Source of the DNA: Gammaproteobacteria bacterium
GTDB lineage: Bacteria; Pseudomonadota; Gammaproteobacteria; Pseudomonadales; Litorivicinaceae
Length of the DNA stretch: 64,000 bases
Direction of reading: 5' to 3'
NCBI GenBank assembly: GCA_024640985.1
Contig: JAHEDY010000011.1
Location: forward strand, 1 to 64,000
A model generated the notes under the pieces. It was not told where the DNA came from, searched no databases, and worked only from the letters and a program-made list of their open reading frames with translations. Below are positions 44,654 through 54,531 of this stretch, piece by piece (positions within the stretch are counted from its first letter, which is position 1; every line of letters begins with the position of its first letter). A program made the translations under genes and the position numbers.

Positions 44654-47023
44654 ATGAAAGCAAGTATCTCTTGGCTGAAAAGCCTATGCCCAACCGACTT
44701 ATCAATCGATGACATTGTTCGTCGTTTGACCATGGCCGGTCTTGAAGTGGATGGTGTCGAACCTGCTGCCAAGCCGTGGACCCATGTGGTGGTTGGTGAA
44801 GTGTTATCAGTAACACAGCATCCTGATGCCGACAAATTAAACGTCTGTGAGGTCACAGACGGTGAGTCGACCTATCAGGTGGTGTGCGGCGCGGCGAATG
44901 TCCGTGTTGGTCTGAAAGTTCCTTTTGCACGAGTCGGCGCGGTGATCGGAGACGACTTCAGGATTCAACAAGCGAAATTACGTGGTGTTGATTCGCATGG
45001 CATGCTTTGTGGAGCCGATGAACTTGGGCTGTCTGATGAGCGGGATGGTCTGATGGAATTGCCTGATCATTTTGTGGCCGGATCGGATTTTGCTGACCTA
45101 CTGTCGCTTCCCGATCATGTGGTCGAGGTGGATTTGACCCCGAACCGTGGAGATTGTTTATCCATCACAGGCCTCGCGCGGGAACTTGGTGTGTTGAGTC
45201 AGACGGCTGTTCGATACGTGGATTGTGAGGCGATAGATCCTGAATCGGATGAGACCCATGACGTGCATTTATCGGCTCCTGAAGGTTGTCCCTGTTATGT
45301 CGGTCGTGTCATTGAACATGTCGATGTGACCAAGCCCACCCCGATGTGGATGGTCGAGCGGCTCCGTCGCAGTGGTATTCGATCGATCGATGCCATTGTC
45401 GATATTACGAATTATGTGATGCTCGAGCTGGGTCAACCGATGCATGCGTTTGATCGCGATCAACTGGTGGGTGAAATCGACGTACGGATGGCGCATCCAG
45501 GCGAACAGTTAGTGTTGCTGGATGGTAAGACGCTGACACTAAGTGAAGACGTCTTGGTGATTGCCGATCAGGAAAAAGCATTGGCACTCGCTGGGATTAT
45601 GGGCGGAGAACATTCCGGTATTTCTGAACGAACCACCACGGTCTTTTTAGAAAGCGCATATTTCGATCCCATTACGATCGCGGGTAAAGCTCGTCGTTAT
45701 GGCTTGCATACGGATGCGTCGGCGCGCTTTGAGCGCGGGGTGGATTGGCAGTTGGCTGAGCGCGCCTGTCAACGCGCAACGGCTTTGATGCTCGACATCT
45801 GCGGTGGGGTGCCAGGCCCTGTGATGATTACGGATAACGAACGAGCATTACCGCAATTGCAGGTCGTGACACTGACCCATGCACGGATCAAACAACAATT
45901 GAAGATCGAGTTGGCGTCGGAGACGATTCAGCAGATGTTGCAAGCACTCGGCTTTGACGTTGATGTGATCAGCGACGGATTTCAATGTGTAGCGCCGAGC
46001 TGGCGGTTTGATATCGCCATTGAGCAAGATCTGATTGAAGAGATCGCGCGAATCTATGGCTACAACAATCTACCAACTTCATTACCGGCACAAGCATTGA
46101 CCATGGCTGCTGTACCCGAGGCAGAGACACCGCTCATGCGCCTGAAGCACTATTTAGTTGATCAGGATGTTCAGGAGGCGGTGACCTACTCATTTGTCGA
46201 TCCGGAAATGCAGGCACTCTTGGGTGATGGTGTGCAGGGTGTGCGGTTGGCTAACCCGATTGCGTCGAATCTCGCAGAGATGCGTCGTTCGCTCATGCCA
46301 GGGCTCGTTGAAGCGGTTCGACACAATGTCAATCGACAGGCAGCGCGTGTCCGGATCTTCGAAACAGGACAATGTTTTGTGTCCTCAGGTGATCGACTGG
46401 ATCAATCAGAACGGCTCGGGATCGCCCTTTACGGTCAGCAAGCACCATTGCATTTCAGTGGTGATCGCTTAGTCGATTTTTTTGACTTGAAAGGCGTGAT
46501 TGACGGCCTGGGGATGATTAATGGCGGCGGTAGACTGAGTTGGTCGTCGGGTGAACATCCTGCCCTTGCTCCGGGCCAGACGGCATGCGTGAGCCTTAAT
46601 GGTCAGAGTATTGGTATGGTCGGTCGGCTGCATCCGAGGCTTGCTCGAGAACTGGATTTACCCAAGCCGTTATTTTTAGCTGATTTGAGTCTATCCCCAC
46701 TCCTTAGCGGACAAGTTACTGCTTTTAAAGCAATTTCGCGTTATCCTAGAGTGCTTCGTGATTTGGCTGTTTTGGTTAACGACAGTGTCGCGTGGCAACA
46801 GATCGTTGATGCAGTTGAGAGTCTTGGTGATTCGCGCATTCAATCTGTTGAGTTATTTGATGTGTATCGCGGAACTGGTGTTCCAGAGGGATGTCAGAGC
46901 TTAGCGCTCTCGCTCAGTTTGCAGGATCCAGAAAAGACGCTGGATGATGTCGCGATTCAAGAGTTGGTTGATCAGGTCGTTCGCACACTTGGCGAGCAGA
47001 CTGGCGCAGAGTTACGAGGATAA
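44654..47023 (+). CDS. pheT: Phenylalanine--tRNA ligase subunit beta
   Basis: The 789-residue beta subunit binds and edits tRNA-Phe. It has an N-terminal tRNA-binding OB domain (about residues 39-150, [12 protein letters not shown]), the B3/B4 editing domain, the B5 domain near residues 400-475, and a C-terminal ferredoxin-fold anticodon-binding domain ([12 protein letters not shown] onward). Length is standard. It follows pheS directly and precedes ihfA. Confidence 0.97.
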   Translation: MKASISWLKSLCPTDLSIDDIVRRLTMAGLEVDGVEPAAKPWTHVVVGEVLSVTQHPDADKLNVCEVTDGESTYQVVCGAANVRVGLKVPFARVGAVIGDDFRIQQAKLRGVDSHGMLCGADELGLSDERDGLMELPDHFVAGSDFADLLSLPDHVVEVDLTPNRGDCLSITGLARELGVLSQTAVRYVDCEAIDPESDETHDVHLSAPEGCPCYVGRVIEHVDVTKPTPMWMVERLRRSGIRSIDAIVDITNYVMLELGQPMHAFDRDQLVGEIDVRMAHPGEQLVLLDGKTLTLSEDVLVIADQEKALALAGIMGGEHSGISERTTTVFLESAYFDPITIAGKARRYGLHTDASARFERGVDWQLAERACQRATALMLDICGGVPGPVMITDNERALPQLQVVTLTHARIKQQLKIELASETIQQMLQALGFDVDVISDGFQCVAPSWRFDIAIEQDLIEEIARIYGYNNLPTSLPAQALTMAAVPEAETPLMRLKHYLVDQDVQEAVTYSFVDPEMQALLGDGVQGVRLANPIASNLAEMRRSLMPGLVEAVRHNVNRQAARVRIFETGQCFVSSGDRLDQSERLGIALYGQQAPLHFSGDRLVDFFDLKGVIDGLGMINGGGRLSWSSGEHPALAPGQTACVSLNGQSIGMVGRLHPRLARELDLPKPLFLADLSLSPLLSGQVTAFKAISRYPRVLRDLAVLVNDSVAWQQIVDAVESLGDSRIQSVELFDVYRGTGVPEGCQSLALSLSLQDPEKTLDDVAIQELVDQVVRTLGEQTGAELRG

Positions 47024-47028
47024 ACACA

Positions 47029-47334
47029 GTGGCAGCCTTAACAAAAGCGGATTTGTCTGAGCATTTGAATGATGTGGTTGGGCTGAATAAGCGCGAAGCC
47101 AAAGAGATGGTCGAAATCCTGTTTGATGAATTGAGTGACTCGCTGATTGCTGGGGATCCTGTGCGTTTGTCTGGCTTTGGAAATTTTGAACTTCGCGACA
47201 AGAATGAACGTCCTGGCCGAAATCCAAAGACCGGAGAAGAAGTTCCAGTGAGTGCGCGCCGTGTCGTCACCTTCCGTGCTGGTCAGAAGCTTCGTGCTCA
47301 AGTCGAGATCTATCATCCATTGGATGACGAGTGA
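47029..47334 (+). CDS. ihfA: Integration host factor subunit alpha
   Basis: IhfA is the partner of IhfB (33289-33600). The 101-residue protein has [27 protein letters not shown] at its start, shortened as [20 protein letters not shown], the [22 protein letters not shown] arm, and a C-terminal helix. It starts with GTG after ACGAGGATAA. Its position after pheT and before a merR gene is conserved in gammaproteobacteria. It overlaps merR by 4 bp. Confidence 0.97.
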   Translation: MAALTKADLSEHLNDVVGLNKREAKEMVEILFDELSDSLIAGDPVRLSGFGNFELRDKNERPGRNPKTGEEVPVSARRVVTFRAGQKLRAQVEIYHPLDDE

Positions 47335-47702
47335 GTATTGTGGATCTCTTCGACGATGATCTCCCCCAGATCCCGGATCGGGTGTATTTCACGATCGGAG
47401 AAGCCAGTCGATTGTGCGGAGTCAAACCGCACGTTTTAAGATATTGGGAACAGGAGTTTGAGCAGCTCAAACCCGATAAGCGCCGAGGCAATCGACGCTA
47501 CTATCGTTATCAAGATCTCATCATGATTCGTCGTATCCGTGCGCTGGTGCATCAGCAAGGGTTTACCTTGTCAGGGGCTAAGCATCGCATTGCTGAAGAA
47601 GATGAGGCTCGCGTCGAAGCCACTCAAGATGACTCGAAAGGGATGGCTCTTCGTGAAGTGATCCGCGAGCTGGAACAGGTTCGCCGGTTGCTGTCTGACT
47701 GA
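47331..47702 (+). CDS. MerR-family transcriptional regulator
   Basis: The 123-residue protein has the MerR winged-helix domain (about residues 18-90): [20 protein letters not shown], then [23 protein letters not shown]. The C-terminal part is a short helix without metal-binding cysteines. A MerR-like gene at this place after ihfA is widely conserved in gammaproteobacteria, but its function is unknown. It starts with GTG, and its last codons contain the tRNA-Pro -35 element. Confidence 0.9.
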   Translation: MSIVDLFDDDLPQIPDRVYFTIGEASRLCGVKPHVLRYWEQEFEQLKPDKRRGNRRYYRYQDLIMIRRIRALVHQQGFTLSGAKHRIAEEDEARVEATQDDSKGMALREVIRELEQVRRLLSD

Positions 47703-47725
47703 GACGCTGTATACTCTGCCGCTCT
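47688..47725 (+). promoter_or_regulatory. tRNA-Pro promoter with GC-rich discriminator
   Basis: TTGCTG (47688-47693) lies inside the end of merR and TATACT at 47710-47715, with 16-bp spacing. CTGCCGCTC follows as a GC-rich discriminator. The layout and the block GCTGTATACT are the same as for tRNA-Val. Confidence 0.7.
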
Positions 47726-47802
47726 CGGGGCGTGGCGCAGCCTGGTAGCGCACTTGCATGGGGTGCAAGGGGTCGCAGGTTCAAATCCTGCCGTCCCGAC
47801 CA
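47726..47802 (+). tRNA. tRNA-Pro (anticodon GGG)
   Basis: Acceptor CGGGGCG pairs with CGTCCCG (one G-T pair), followed by encoded ACCA. The anticodon stem CTTGC/GCAAG holds loop ATGGGGT, so the anticodon is GGG. The C1-type acceptor start and GCGCAGCCTGGTAGCGC D arm are usual for tRNA-Pro. A methyltransferase gene begins 12 bp after the CCA. Confidence 0.95.
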
Positions 47803-47813
47803 AGTCGGAACCG

Positions 47814-48284
47814 ATGATGTCAGAACGCCTGTTTTCCCGTCTTGAATTGAAAATCCCGCCACCGGTTGTGGTTGTCTTTGCAGGGCTATTGAATCGTCTT
47901 GGACAAGACTGGATACAAGTTACCTTTGATCCCCCTTGGATCCTGATTGTTTCACTCATTGTGGTGTCTGGCGTGTTGGGTGTCGGCGGTTTGATCGGGT
48001 GCTTTCGTTGCCAAACGACCGTGCATCCGTGGAGCCCAAGTGACACAACGACCCTCGTCACTCATGGTGTGTATCGCGTTTCCAGGAATCCGATGTATTT
48101 CGGATTGGTGTTACTGCTGGCTGCTTATTACCTGTATGACCCAACGCTTTTGAGTCCTGTTGGTCTGATCTTCGTGATTTGGTTTTTGACGCGTTTCCAG
48201 ATCATTCCGGAAGAACGCATCCTCCATCACAAGTTCGGAGAGCAATACGCGCAATATGCGCTTTTGGTCCGTCGTTGGCTGTGA
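47814..48284 (+). CDS. Isoprenylcysteine carboxyl methyltransferase-type membrane protein
   Basis: I place the start at the first of two ATG codons (47814 or 47817); the track start lies inside tRNA-Pro. The product of about 156 residues has three to four membrane spans and the ICMT/PEMT-family C-terminal pattern: [19 protein letters not shown] and [20 protein letters not shown]. Such small bacterial enzymes are SAM-dependent methyltransferases with mostly unknown substrates. Its ribosome binding region (CGGAA) lies within 11 nt of the tRNA 3' end. Confidence 0.83.
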   Translation: MMSERLFSRLELKIPPPVVVVFAGLLNRLGQDWIQVTFDPPWILIVSLIVVSGVLGVGGLIGCFRCQTTVHPWSPSDTTTLVTHGVYRVSRNPMYFGLVLLLAAYYLYDPTLLSPVGLIFVIWFLTRFQIIPEERILHHKFGEQYAQYALLVRRWL

Positions 48285-48459
48285 TTGACCCATGATGATC
48301 ATCAGATTGTCATCGATTCGTCATTGACATTACCTGAGAACCTGCGACGCTATAGTGGCTCGTGTGCTTAGCATGTGTCCGCCTTACCGCAACACTGACT
48401 GGCATTTTAAGTGAAACGCACGGACTTTCGGGCATCTGTGCAGTTGCGAAGGAAAACGC

Positions 48460-48669
48460 ATGCAAACTGGTAAAGTAAAATGGTTTAACGAGACCAAAGG
48501 GTTTGGCTTCATTGTTCCTGACGCGGGTGGTGATGATGCTTTTGTTCACATCACAGCCGTGAAAGAGAGTGGAGTCGATCGTTTGGAAGATAACCAACGT
48601 GTCGAATTTGATTTGGCAGAAGGCCGTAATGGCAAAGTGTCAGTCAAAACACTGAAGTTGATCGACTAA
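48460..48669 (+). CDS. Cold-shock protein of CspA/CspD type
   Basis: The 69-residue protein is a single cold-shock domain with RNP1 KGFGFIVP and RNP2 DAFVHI, which bind single-stranded RNA or DNA. It stands alone, with 175 bp upstream that hold a likely long leader; TTGACA at 48324-48329 and TATAGT at 48351-48356 are present but spaced 21 bp apart, so the promoter is unclear. I cannot tell which Csp paralogue it is. Confidence 0.94.
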   Translation: MQTGKVKWFNETKGFGFIVPDAGGDDAFVHITAVKESGVDRLEDNQRVEFDLAEGRNGKVSVKTLKLID

Positions 48670-48687
48670 TCTCGTCAATCGAAGCAC

Positions 48688-48705
48688 CGGGCACTTAGGT
48701 GCCCG
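48688..48705. terminator. Possible bidirectional hairpin between csp and MBL gene
   Basis: CGGGCAC-TTAG-GTGCCCG forms a perfect 7-bp stem with a 4-nt loop, 19 bp after the cold-shock gene. It includes the stop codon of the convergent MBL gene. Neither side has a good U-tract, so termination is uncertain. Confidence 0.4.
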
Positions 48706-49756
48706 TTGCTCTGAGTTCACACTCGATTTCAACAACATCCAGAGCGATCGTCTCACCAATGGATGGTAGCCAGATATCGTCAGTAGCGTAGCCCTCTCTG
48801 GCCGCGGCATCAGTAAAACGACGTGCCGGCTCAAAGGCTTCCTCTTCTGACAATTCGATGGTACCCCAGTGCATACCAAGGATTGCTTTCGCGCCAATGG
48901 CTTTAGCCATTTCCACAGCTTCTTCTGGCGACGCGTGTACTGAACGTAACAGTTTGCGTGGTGAATAGGCACCGATTCCGATCAATGCGAGATCGATCGG
49001 GCCATACTTGTGTCCGGTTTGGCGGAAGACAGGGCCCATGGCGGAATCTCCGCCGAAGTACAATTTAAATCCCTGATATTCGAAGAGAAATGCAGCCCAT
49101 AGAGAGGTATTGGCATCGAATAGACCGCGTCTTGAGTGATGAATCGCTGGTAATGCAGTGACTTGAACCTCTCCGGTATGGGTTGAATGATGCCAGCCGA
49201 GCTCTTTGACGCAGGTAAATCCCCGTTTTTGAAACCACGGCATCAAACCTGTCGGGCAGATCACCTCAATGGTTTGACGATTCGGCAGCTGTTTTAGCGT
49301 GTGCCAACACAAATGATCGTAGTGGTTGTGTGAGATCACTAACGTATCAATCGGACCGAGCTCTTGGATTCCCAGAGGTGAAGGAATGAATCGGCGAGGA
49401 CCGGCAAAGCTCAACGGGCTTGCGCGATTGGCAAGAAAGGGATCGATCACAATGCGTCTTCCGCCGAGATTTAACACAAAGGCTGCATGCCCTAGCCAAG
49501 TAATGGAATGAACACCACAGGATTCCAGTTGCTGCTTCGCGACTTCAGGAGGAACTGCATGGTGCTGTGGCCACTCTGTTGGCAGGCGTCTGAAGGCCTG
49601 ACGAAAGACGTATCCCCAAAAGTCCCTGTAATTACCTGTGGCTTGCGGGCTACCTGGTGGGTTGTGGAATCGCCGACGCTTGTGAAATGCGTCGGAGGTA
49701 AGCGTTGAGTGAGTTTCTGGTGCTAGTTCTGGATGGATAACAACTGGATCTGACAC
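48695..49756 (-). CDS. Metallo-beta-lactamase-fold hydrolase (NAPE-PLD/UlaG-like)
   Basis: The protein of about 353 residues has the zinc-binding motif SHNHYDHLCWH (HxHxDH), further ligands in PAIHHSRRG and FGGDSAMG, and GMHWGT near the end. The N-terminal RFHNPPGSPQATG and the strand pattern ITWLGHAAFVLNLGGRRIVIDP, shortened as LGHAAFVLNLGGRRIVIDP, resemble the N-acyl-phosphatidylethanolamine phospholipase D-like branch. The track starts at a TTG (49762), but the GTG at 49756 has a GGGAG at 9-nt spacing and is preferred. Substrate unknown. Confidence 0.86.
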   Translation of the reverse strand: MSDPVVIHPELAPETHSTLTSDAFHKRRRFHNPPGSPQATGNYRDFWGYVFRQAFRRLPTEWPQHHAVPPEVAKQQLESCGVHSITWLGHAAFVLNLGGRRIVIDPFLANRASPLSFAGPRRFIPSPLGIQELGPIDTLVISHNHYDHLCWHTLKQLPNRQTIEVICPTGLMPWFQKRGFTCVKELGWHHSTHTGEVQVTALPAIHHSRRGLFDANTSLWAAFLFEYQGFKLYFGGDSAMGPVFRQTGHKYGPIDLALIGIGAYSPRKLLRSVHASPEEAVEMAKAIGAKAILGMHWGTIELSEEEAFEPARRFTDAAAREGYATDDIWLPSIGETIALDVVEIECELRATGT

Positions 49757-49845
49757 TCGCAAAGTCTCCCGGTTTTTTCCGAGTGTATGTGCGAAATATG
49801 ACCAAATTATTGGTGATCTTTTTTCATCAAAATGTCACCGAATTG

Positions 49846-50775
49846 TCATGATCTATCCACCCAAACTAGATGCTCTTGACGGGCTTCAGTCTCGCCTCGG
49901 AATTGATAGGCGCAGAGCACCCCATCATCAAGTGCGATACTGTAATCGAGACAAATGGCTTGAGGGTGATGGATCCGGGGTGTTCCCCGCATCCAGTAGT
50001 GACCAAAAAAGCATAGCGGGCCATGGTATGCCGGAGCGTCTTCGGGCATCGGCAGGTCGGGGATGATTCCCCGTTGCGAGTCGTCGATTACAGCGGCCTC
50101 GCGAAAAGTGGTTTGTTCTGGCTCCCACCAATTCACTCGAATCCGGCGTCGTCGAATCCCGTAATAATCCTCAAAGGACACATCATCAGGTAAACGCGCT
50201 TCTAAGCCATTGAGAAGCGTTTCACGAGCCTCCCAAGGCCTCGAGCCAGAAATCCCTGTCTGTTCGTAAAAAGCACTGCCTTGCGGGCTGTGATCGGCAT
50301 TGAGCAGTGACGATAGGTCACGCTGCGCGGATGGATCCCAGCACGCATGCACTGCTCGCGCCGGTCCGTGATCAAACCACAGCGGTAGCGTGGAAAACCA
50401 AGCTAGAGTCTCTCGATACCCCTGCGCATCATTGCCATAGGCATCAAGGAACCCTTGATGTTGGCGGATGTGATTATTGGTATGACTGCGAACGTATTGT
50501 CCCGGTTCATCGACCCGTTCTGTCACAAAGCCCACAGCATTGAACTCATGATTACCGGTTAAACAGATTGCGTGCCCAAGCTCACAGAGTTCTCTGACGA
50601 TATCCACGGTTTCTTTTTGTTGAGGTCCACGATCAATCAGGTCACCAAGAAAAACCAACTGGCCATCACCAACCGACCACCCAGTCGTTGACGATTTTCG
50701 GTAGCCGAGAACGGACAACAAGCTTTTGAGTTCCGTTGCATAGCCGTGAATGTCACCGATGAAATTGATTAACAT
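49846..50775 (-). CDS. Calcineurin-like metallophosphoesterase
   Basis: The 309-residue protein carries the full metallophosphoesterase motif set: GDIHGYATEL near residue 7, GDLIDRGPQ near 45, GNHEFNAVG near 74, and FFGHYWM near the C-terminus. This arrangement resembles PrpE/ApaH-like phosphatases that act on nucleotides or phosphoproteins; the exact substrate cannot be read from sequence. It is the last gene of a minus-strand run with the VWA protein. Confidence 0.88.
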   Translation of the reverse strand: MLINFIGDIHGYATELKSLLSVLGYRKSSTTGWSVGDGQLVFLGDLIDRGPQQKETVDIVRELCELGHAICLTGNHEFNAVGFVTERVDEPGQYVRSHTNNHIRQHQGFLDAYGNDAQGYRETLAWFSTLPLWFDHGPARAVHACWDPSAQRDLSSLLNADHSPQGSAFYEQTGISGSRPWEARETLLNGLEARLPDDVSFEDYYGIRRRRIRVNWWEPEQTTFREAAVIDDSQRGIIPDLPMPEDAPAYHGPLCFFGHYWMRGTPRIHHPQAICLDYSIALDDGVLCAYQFRGETEARQEHLVWVDRS

Positions 50776-50799
50776 AGGTTTGCTCGATGGATTCGTTGG

Positions 50800-50994
50800 T
50801 TAGGGTTGTGGGCTACCGTAATACTGGCCAACGGCCACCATCACAAAGCCGAGCAAAAATAGAGAGCCCAGGACTTTAAACACGTCTGCTCGGCTTTTTT
50901 GTTTGATAAAAATGGGATTGATTAAGCCAATCGGCAACCCACAGACCGCGAGAACACAAAGAATATTACCAAGACCAAAAATGAGATCGAACAT
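50800..50994 (-). CDS. Small two-span membrane protein, unknown
   Basis: The 64-residue protein has two hydrophobic segments (about residues 4-28 and 39-58) separated by a basic loop IKQKSRADVFK. I do not recognise it. It lies 3 bp after the VWA gene and 24 bp before the phosphoesterase gene, on the same strand, so expression as part of this operon is likely. Confidence 0.65.
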   Translation of the reverse strand: MFDLIFGLGNILCVLAVCGLPIGLINPIFIKQKSRADVFKVLGSLFLLGFVMVAVGQYYGSPQP

Positions 50995-50997
50995 GAA

Positions 50998-52512
50998 TTA
51001 TTCCGGCAATCGATGTTTCGGGCGAAGGACTAATCCAATCACCAATGCAACCACGGCAATCGCTCCAAGAGCGCTCACAATTAATTGCCATAAAGGCCAG
51101 TTAGGTGTGTCTTCAGGTCTCTGGTTTGTCACCGGTTCTGGTAACAGAGCCTGTATCGATTCAGGTAATAATTTGGTGATTGATTCCGGAAGAAGGTGAC
51201 TCGTCCTCGCTTTTGAATCTTCCGATGCAGAACGAGTCGATGACTCTCCCTGGATCGTGGACGATACCTGCCCGACACCTTGGGCGGTATTTGTTGCGAT
51301 TTCTAGGGCAGGTTGTGCAACGAGGACCTCAAATGCACGCTGCACCTGGCGCTCATGCAGCTGGTCTAAGCTCTGAATGGTCAGGATGGAACGGCCCATG
51401 GGGGGGCTATCGATTTGTAACGACAGTTGATCGCCTACTGATCGGATGGGATCGGTCCGCTCCCCGAATGCAATGCGATATTCGCGACTTGGATCAGCCA
51501 AGACTCCATCGGGATTCTGGAGTGACGCACTGAGGCCAAGCGTTTGATCCGCGCTGATCGTCGGTGGGAGCTCAGCGAGTTCAAGGCGCACATGCGAATC
51601 AATTAAAACGCGGTCAGAAGCACCGAATTCCGGTGATAGACTGTAGCGTCCAGCAATTGGGTTTGACCAAATCAAGGTCTGATAACCGGTACCACTGTAA
51701 TACGTGATCCCTGGCAACTGACTGTCAGCATCCACCACGGTCGAGTCTGATCGCAATTCAATGGCTGATCCGCTATCGAGTCGAATCAGACGAACTTGTC
51801 GGATATCCGAGTCGATGTTGATCTGTTGGTCTGAGATGGGTAATTGTTGTGAGCGGAGCGCGAGCTCGAGCGCATCAAGCATCACTGGGATTAAATCACC
51901 AGGTTGTTTAAGTAGCGTAAAGAGACCATTGGTTTCAATGGCCATCTGTCGGAGTAAAGGGAGGTCTGCCTTGTCGGAGAGCGCAATCGTATGAATGCGA
52001 CAGGCTTTGTCGACTGCATCCGGAAGAACCGTTTTTAAAATTCGATCGCGTGACGCACTTGAGGCGTCTTTGCCACCTTGGACATCGACAATGCCGTCCG
52101 TGATCAAAATGACATGGCAGGCACCTGCTGAGATTTGTCCACCGGCTGTGATTCCGGTTCTCAACGCGCTTTCCATATGCGTGAACCGATCGGTTGAGCC
52201 AATGGATGCTTCAATCGGCTGACCCAAGGCATCCCAGCGTGCATCAACAGGCCCGTAAGGAACCAGCTCGCGAACATCAGAACCAAATAACCAAATACCG
52301 CCTTGTGACTGATCTGGGAGGAGTGCTGCCAACAACGCTGTCGCTGGCCCACGAACTGCTTTGGGGTCGGCTTTTTTCATCGACCCCGAGACGTCGACTA
52401 GGACGCGAACATCGGCCGGATTCGCTATGCTTGTGTTCGCGAACCCGAGCGTCAACACAACAATAACGCTAAAGGCGAACGTCTGGGTGATCTTTGAAAT
52501 AGTCCAACGCAT
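50998..52512 (-). CDS. Exported VWA-domain protein with C-terminal membrane anchor
   Basis: The 504-residue protein has a signal peptide (about residues 1-30), a von Willebrand A domain (about 34-215) with MIDAS motif DVSGSMK and a later LITDG, a beta-rich periplasmic region, a low-complexity stretch with three repeats of the LLPE(S/P)(I/V) type (LLPESITKLLPESIQALLPE), and a membrane span near residues 475-497. It probably binds a ligand at the cell surface or in the periplasm. It overlaps the acetoacetyl-CoA synthetase gene by 44 bp; the signal peptide supports this start. Confidence 0.82.
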   Translation of the reverse strand: MRWTISKITQTFAFSVIVVLTLGFANTSIANPADVRVLVDVSGSMKKADPKAVRGPATALLAALLPDQSQGGIWLFGSDVRELVPYGPVDARWDALGQPIEASIGSTDRFTHMESALRTGITAGGQISAGACHVILITDGIVDVQGGKDASSASRDRILKTVLPDAVDKACRIHTIALSDKADLPLLRQMAIETNGLFTLLKQPGDLIPVMLDALELALRSQQLPISDQQINIDSDIRQVRLIRLDSGSAIELRSDSTVVDADSQLPGITYYSGTGYQTLIWSNPIAGRYSLSPEFGASDRVLIDSHVRLELAELPPTISADQTLGLSASLQNPDGVLADPSREYRIAFGERTDPIRSVGDQLSLQIDSPPMGRSILTIQSLDQLHERQVQRAFEVLVAQPALEIATNTAQGVGQVSSTIQGESSTRSASEDSKARTSHLLPESITKLLPESIQALLPEPVTNQRPEDTPNWPLWQLIVSALGAIAVVALVIGLVLRPKHRLPE

Positions 52513-54427
52513 CTGGATTCGCTAATGCCTCGATGTTCTTAACCGGTTCGCCATGCACCACATTTCGCACAGCCAGTTCCACAATCTTACCACTTACCGT
52601 TCGCGGGAGGTCAGGAACCTGCACAATCACCTCTGGAACGTGGCGTGGCGTGGTGTTGTCCTTAATCTGGATCTTGATGGCTTTGCGAAGATCATCCGTT
52701 AGCGCCAGTGTGTCGCGGAGCACAACAAATAAAACCACCCGAACATCCTCGCCAACCTGTTGACCGATTGCGAGGGATTCAAGGACCTCAGGGATGGCTT
52801 CGACCTGCCGGTAAATCTCGGCAGTCCCAATACGAACACCGCCTGGATTGAGTGTTGCATCCGCCCGCCCGTAGATAATAAATCCGTCACGCTCGGTATG
52901 TTCGGCAAAATCACCATGTGCCCACATGCCTTGAAAATGTTCGAAGTAAGCAGCTCGGTATTTGACACCATCGGTATCGCCAAAAAAGCGCAGCGGCATC
53001 ACGGGAAACGGCTGACGGCAGACCAACTCACCTTTCTCACCGATCACTGACTGGCCATTTTCGTTCACTACATCGACGGCAAGTCCAAGCCCCGCGCACT
53101 GCAGTTCGCCACGGTAGATGGGTCGAATTGGGCAAGACAGACAGAAACAGGACATGATATCAGTCCCTCCGGAAATGGAGCCGAGGAGGACATCGTCTTT
53201 AATGTCTCGATAGACGTAATCAAAGGATTCGTGCGCTAAAGGTGAGCCGGTCGATAAGATCGCCTTGAGGGACGTCAGGGTGTGCTGTTGAGCCGGTTGA
53301 TAGCGATGTTTATCAAGTGCTGCGATGTATTTTGCGCTGGTTCCAAAGACATGCCAGTCATCTTGCTCACACAGGGTCCACAGTGTTTTCGCGCCCCGCA
53401 CAAAGGGTGATCCATCATAGGTCACGATGGTGGCTTGTGATGCTAGAGATCCAAGCAGCCAGTTCCACATCATCCAGCCACAGGTGGTGTAGTAAAACAC
53501 CCGATCAAATGGTTTGATATCGACGTGGTATCTGTGTTCTTTGACCAACTGAATCAGTGCACCGCCTTGACTATGTACGATGCATTTTGGAACGCCAGTG
53601 GTACCTGAGCTGTAGAGGATAAATCCTGGATGGTTAAAGGCCGTGGGATCAAACGTCAGGGCGTGCTCACCTAAGACTGCGTCATCGAAATGAAGAACCT
53701 CACAACCGGGCCGTTGAATCGGACTCGACATCACATCAGGGCAGGCACCTGGGAAAATAATAGCGGCCATGACCGAAGGAAGTTCGACCAACAGTCCGTT
53801 GACGCGTTCAGTGAGGTCAATCGCTTTTTTGTTGTAGCAGGTGGTGTGTGCAGCAATTAGTACCTTAGGTTTGGTTTGTCCAAACCGGTCAAGAACTCCT
53901 TGAATACCGAAATCTGGAGAGCAACTGGTCCAAATGGCTCCGAGTGACAAGGTTGCAAGCGACGCGATGATCGCTTCAGCGCCGTTACTGACAAAGCCTG
54001 CGACGACGTCTTCAGATCGCACACCGAGTGATTGTAATCGGTGTCTGAAATTGGCCACTTGCTGTCTCAGATCACCCCAAGTGAGCTCAGAGCGCTCGCC
54101 TTTTTCGGTGTAAGAAATCACCGCAATCACATCGTCTGGCGCATCATGGGCGAGACAATTCTGTGCAAAATTTAAGGTTGATTCTGGATAGAACTGAGCT
54201 CCTGGCATGGCATGACGATCGGTGAGCGATGGGCCCTTTCGCTCTCCAATGAAGCTTGCATGCTCCCAGACGCCATCCCAAAAGGATTCCGGTTCATGCA
54301 CGCTAAATTTGTGCAGTCCTGAATAATCATGTATCGAGCGACCGAGCTTTGCATTGAAATGCGCCATCAAATCTGTGATCCCCGCTTGCGCGATACGATC
54401 TGTGGTCGGAGTCCAAAGGGCGGTCAT
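52469..54427 (-). CDS. Acetoacetate--CoA ligase
   Basis: The 652-residue enzyme activates acetoacetate to acetoacetyl-CoA with ATP. It belongs to the ANL superfamily: the phosphate-binding loop is YSSGTTGVPK at about residue 275, followed by GWMMWNWLLG and SGGTDIMSCF typical of acetoacetyl-CoA and acetyl-CoA synthetases, with a C-terminal lysine in the RTVSGKIVELAVR segment. The N-terminal SFWDGVWEHASFIGERKG, quoted as ESFWDGVW, supports AACS. It is divergent from the phasin gene, which links it to polyhydroxybutyrate metabolism. Confidence 0.92.
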   Translation of the reverse strand: MTALWTPTTDRIAQAGITDLMAHFNAKLGRSIHDYSGLHKFSVHEPESFWDGVWEHASFIGERKGPSLTDRHAMPGAQFYPESTLNFAQNCLAHDAPDDVIAVISYTEKGERSELTWGDLRQQVANFRHRLQSLGVRSEDVVAGFVSNGAEAIIASLATLSLGAIWTSCSPDFGIQGVLDRFGQTKPKVLIAAHTTCYNKKAIDLTERVNGLLVELPSVMAAIIFPGACPDVMSSPIQRPGCEVLHFDDAVLGEHALTFDPTAFNHPGFILYSSGTTGVPKCIVHSQGGALIQLVKEHRYHVDIKPFDRVFYYTTCGWMMWNWLLGSLASQATIVTYDGSPFVRGAKTLWTLCEQDDWHVFGTSAKYIAALDKHRYQPAQQHTLTSLKAILSTGSPLAHESFDYVYRDIKDDVLLGSISGGTDIMSCFCLSCPIRPIYRGELQCAGLGLAVDVVNENGQSVIGEKGELVCRQPFPVMPLRFFGDTDGVKYRAAYFEHFQGMWAHGDFAEHTERDGFIIYGRADATLNPGGVRIGTAEIYRQVEAIPEVLESLAIGQQVGEDVRVVLFVVLRDTLALTDDLRKAIKIQIKDNTTPRHVPEVIVQVPDLPRTVSGKIVELAVRNVVHGEPVKNIEALANPDALDYFKDHPDVRL

Positions 54428-54531
54428 GGTCTAATGATCCTGTTGCCAAAGAGCTCCCAAATGCTATCAGATGCCCTGAAGTTTGTGGGACTTCATCTAC
54501 GACTAATCACCACTGAACAAAGCTTGATTTT

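Noticed and set aside
48324-48356. TTGACA and TATAGT as the promoter of the cold-shock gene
   Set aside because: Both elements look good alone, but the 21-bp spacing is too long for a standard sigma-70 promoter.
49763-49845. Terminator or promoter in the gap between the phosphoesterase and MBL genes
   Set aside because: T-rich runs and short GGTGA/TCACC repeats are present, but no stem with a U-tract and no well-spaced promoter could be defined.
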